Shown here one piece after another: positions 61,262-64,000 of a stretch of DNA of 64,000 bases. Where the stretch lies: NCBI GenBank assembly GCA_004794785.1, contig SJOL01008788.1:106053-170052 (forward strand). The letters are read 5' to 3'. Origin of the DNA: Opisthorchis felineus. Lineage: Eukaryota > Platyhelminthes > Trematoda > Opisthorchiida > Opisthorchiidae. The first letter of the stretch is position 1. The number at the start of each line of letters is the position of its first letter. The position numbers and the translations under genes are program-made. The notes beneath the pieces were generated by a model. That model had not been told where the DNA came from. It saw only the letters and a list, made by a program, of their open reading frames with translations, and searched no databases.

Positions 61262-61420
61262 GAGGCTGCTTAAAGTTTTGACAACCCACGACCGGTTTAG
61301 TCTTATTTGGGGCTCATGAGGCAGATTTGAGTTTTCGTCAACTTTATGTTATATTTTAACACGGGATTGTGTACATGCAACTCATTTGCCAGTTGATTTG
61401 GTTGTTAACAAAAGACTCAC
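61262..61420 (-). repeat. Hammerhead-bearing repeat, decayed copy
   Basis: Plus wording gacaacccacgaccggttta, ttggggctcatgaggcagat, gttttcgtcaactttatgtt. On the minus strand the core reads CUCAUGA and UAAA in place of CUGAUGA and GAAA. It lies downstream of the SUCO-like gene. Confidence 0.65.
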
Positions 61421-61694
61421 CTGAATCTGATATAAATCTCTCCATCAACCGCAGGTGCCACTCAAAGGCCGTCTCATGATTCATTTGGCACGATATTCAT
61501 TGAACCGTATTTGCTAGACAAGACACACTGTTTATAAAGTTGCCAAAAAACCCTTAGCAACCCACTGTCGCTACCAGCCTTTCCGGGGATTCTAGTGACT
61601 TGGTCAACAAAGGTTTCCGTTCACTCATTGAAACACCTATTTTGTTAGGAAAAATCAGTTCGTATTTATCGCTGTACAATCTTCCTGGACGCCA

Positions 61695-61940
61695 TTTACA
61701 ACCCTGCGTTGACCGTTCAAATTCGTCCGATTGCATTTGGTTGGGGTCCTGGTTATTTCTTTAGTAGCTTATGCCAGGCAGCCGTTGTTTGTTTGCAGTG
61801 CATCAATTGTTTGTCCGTCTTGCTGATTAAAATATGCTAACTGGATGACTTTGTTTGTGGACGAAAATACTGATATAGTTGTTTGACAGGTTTTGAACCG
61901 AATTCAAATGATTTTGCAGGCTCTGCATCACCTCATATCC
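61695..61940 (+). repeat. Unclassified interspersed repeat, copy 2
   Basis: The partner of 36853-37145 with the same block order (aaattcgtccgattgcattt; tagtagcttatgccaggcag; gacaggttttgaaccgaatt; gcaggctctgcatcacctca). Both copies end at the same phrase. Similarity is patchy, so the copies are old. Confidence 0.6.
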
Positions 61941-62070
61941 CTACAGGACTCATCAGGTAGGTGTGGTCTCCGGGTCTTCATTAACCTTTCGGTGAGTCTT
62001 CAGAAGGTTAGAACCAGTGGTGGGCTGCCTAAACGTTTTCAGCATCTTTATAACTATTGTGTTGTCAAGA
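61940..62070. repeat. Rearranged hammerhead-repeat fragments
   Basis: The left part holds an intact CUGAUGA on the minus strand (61956-61950) with half of stem I but no GAAA. The right part holds plus-strand gaaccagtggtgggctgcct and cagcatctttataactattg, matching the other side of the unit in the opposite orientation. This looks like a broken and partly inverted copy. Confidence 0.5.
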
Positions 62071-62507
62071 AATCAAACACTTCGACGTTCAGTTGAGAAA
62101 TATCATAAAAGCGATTCAGATGGGATTCCGTTGAGTCCTCCTGTTGACACCAACCTAATTTGCAAGAATGCGTTTCGGCTTGAACGGAGCATTTTCTTCT
62201 GGAAATCCTCCAAAGTTTTTGTTAGGCTCCAAAAATCGCATTTGGAATTTCATTTATTGTAGCCCAATCTATGTATTTAATCCGCAGACTAGCCAGTGGG
62301 TGCCAGAACTGAAACCTTATTTCCCATTAGAAACTGTCTTATCATATAGAAATTACGTAAAGAACACTTGAGAAAGGAAGAAAGCTGAAGCTTAGGTCTG
62401 AAAAAGAGTGAAATGTTTTCTGAACTCCTTCACTTCAGCGCTGCCAGACTGTACTGTGTATCGTCATCTGCACGTGATTACTTTAACAATACTTGATGTT
62501 GCATGTG

Positions 62508-62795
62508 TTCCACGACAACTGCCGCCTCCCTGGATGAGAACACCGGAACTCAACTGATCAATGGTTAATGACACTGTCAGACATGGCTTAATCACGCAGT
62601 CGGTGATGCTCGAAGCTATCATCTTCCTTATGTAGCTGCCCAGCTTCCTGAACTAACTGATCATGCCATCTCCTCCAATAGTTGACTGTGTCTCCCACGC
62701 CCTTCCACTTTTCGGTAACCGAGACCGTAGCAGCCGTGGCCAGCGTACCTTTGGTACATGGTTTATGGTTGATAAACTGAACTGAATGTGTCTCA
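62508..62795 (+). mobile_element. RTE-like lineage B 3' end
   Basis: The sequence matches the end of lineage B: cgcctccctggatgagaaca and ctcaactgatcaatggttaa, then the 3' UTR with ggtacatggtttatggttga and a tail gataaactgaactgaatg. The copy is 5'-truncated and lies downstream of the SUCO-like gene. Confidence 0.75.
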
Positions 62796-62811
62796 CGAAC
62801 TAGTTTGACTT

Positions 62812-62945
62812 TGACGCAATACACTACGCATAAGGTTGCTTAAAAACATAAACGAGACTCAGCTGGGTTCCAGGTGTCTTCCGTCAAAACCAAATTGGTA
62901 TGCAAATGAGTGTAGTTCGCTAGTTTGGCTATATATAGTGAACGT
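62812..62945 (-). repeat. Hammerhead-repeat flanks without the ribozyme
   Basis: The sequence cactacgcataaggttgctt is joined to ctcagctgggttccaggtgt and caaattggtatgcaaatgag. These are the two flanks of the unit seen at 23.1 kb, with the ribozyme part deleted. It adjoins the lineage B tail at 62795. Confidence 0.6.
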
Positions 62946-63292
62946 AACAGTTTGCGGTACATCTCACCCTTTAATGTGTGACCTAACAACCACTCAGGCA
63001 TAAAGGCTGTGTTGTTCCCCAAACGCTGTTCCGTTGTCGTACGGATTAGCATTAATTCCAGTAGTATTTCCCAGCCCCCAGCATGAGATTTTCCGCATAG
63101 AACGCCTGCCGCATGAAGAGCTCAGTGATCGTCCTACTTTTCTGAAGTAATCGCCCGTAAGGAAGATATCACGAAAAGAGTGATATTTTCGAAGTAGTCT
63201 CTTTATTGTAGGAAGGGAAACGGATGTGATCTAACACGAGTTCTTCTGCTTGTCACTTTAATTTGTTGATGGAGAGGAGGTCTGTTGATTCG

Positions 63293-63470
63293 AGATAGCT
63301 CAGTGGTTAAGGAGAGGGCTTACTGACTGAAGGATCTATGATTCGAACCCAACCTTTTCATATCAACCGCTCTTGTCGAGGCCTGGGAAGCCTCACAGTA
63401 TCTCAGCTTCCCTCGGGTGGCATGGAAGCTAGGCGCCGAAAGGCTGTTACACTTGAACGAACGGTTTATT
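63293..63470 (+). mobile_element. tRNA-derived SINE
   Basis: cgagatagctcagtggttaa, tatgattcgaacccaacctt, cctcgggtggcatggaagct, and end gttacacttgaacgaacggt. It is a diverged copy downstream of the SUCO-like gene. Confidence 0.78.
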
Positions 63471-64000
63471 GACCGCAGTCACAATAAATTCGTATAAGTT
63501 GCAAACCATTCGACGATACGCAGAACAGTGTCTGCCCCGCTTTGGGGCTTTACTTTCATTGGTAGTGAAACTTTGGAAAATGGATCCACCGATACGTCTA
63601 ATTACGATGGGTCCCGAACTTCTTGGAGAAGGATTTCTTATCAAAAGTTCGAATTCGGAGGTCGATTTTCCTTCAGATATCACTCTCTGTGCTCCTGGAA
63701 TTTGCCTCCAGATCCTTGAGGAACTTAGCCCATTGTCACCGTCGGCGGATTTCAAACTTCATCTTATTTCTTATTCCTCACTCATTTTGGGGTGTCAACC
63801 ATGAGCAGGTGTAAAAATGGCCAGTGAAAATATTTCTGATACCTTTTTTGCATACGGAAGCTGTCAAGCAATCCACAAACTTTACTGAACTCGTGTTCTT
63901 TCCCTCCATACGGTTGCTGAGTTTATTGAGCTGATAAAACTATCGACCAAGTGAGACAGACGCAGTGTCTATTCTAATTATTGCCCTATTCACCAATTAA
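63471..64000. other. Right edge: overlapping open frames, unassigned
   Basis: Three plus-strand frames and one minus-strand frame overlap between 63447 and 63814, the longest 111 codons. None has a recognisable domain, and a SINE abuts them on the left. No call is made. Confidence 0.4.

Noticed and set aside
12405..63470. Functional tRNA genes at the tRNA-like heads
   Set aside because: All are heads of one SINE family; the anticodon arm does not fold as a tRNA, and the sequence continues into the SINE body.
1..64000. CRISPR array, operon, Shine-Dalgarno sites or prophage
   Set aside because: No regularly spaced repeats with unique spacers and no compact gene runs; the sequence is eukaryotic with introns.

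Overview
The window is eukaryotic, not bacterial: coding sequence is split into short exons with GT/AG borders and the space between is filled with decayed retroelements. Protein similarity, tRNA-derived SINEs and RTE-like non-LTR elements with short tandem-repeat tails all resemble digenean flukes (trematodes). I cannot name the species from sequence alone.

One plus-strand gene appears to run through almost the whole window, from about position 343 to 59821. It encodes a SUN-domain protein of the SUCO/Opt/SLP1 family, the ER and nuclear-envelope type in which the SUN domain lies mid-protein and the transmembrane segment lies C-terminal. I recognise the pre-SUN motif (LPTFNEF), the whole SUN domain over four exons (14.4-21.1 kb), the coiled-coil segment (RYLEELSQ...) over three exons (30.8-40.0 kb), the membrane segment (45.4 kb) and a basic C-terminal exon ending in TGA (59.8 kb). 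Except around 23.3-25.4 kb, the reading phases of consecutive exons fit together. About 17 exons give roughly 1,500 residues; introns are 0.7-13 kb.

The introns carry the rest. (1) Two lineages of RTE-like non-LTR retrotransposon, all dead. Lineage A ends in an (ATG)n tail; lineage B ends in an ATTG-rich tail. One A fragment is nested inside a B copy. (2) A tRNA-derived SINE of about 190 bp in some 14 copies, several with target-site duplications (TSDs), including a SINE-in-SINE insertion and a 75-bp internally deleted copy with a perfect 10-bp TSD. (3) A roughly 200-bp element that carries a hammerhead ribozyme. The copy near 38.46 kb keeps every catalytic-core base and a paired stem I; four other copies have core mutations. 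This ribozyme family is the most interesting find. (4) Short inverted repeats, microsatellites and long stretches where I recognise nothing.

The last 4 kb lie downstream of the gene and hold only repeat fragments and unassigned sequence. No rRNA, standalone tRNA, CRISPR array or operon was seen.
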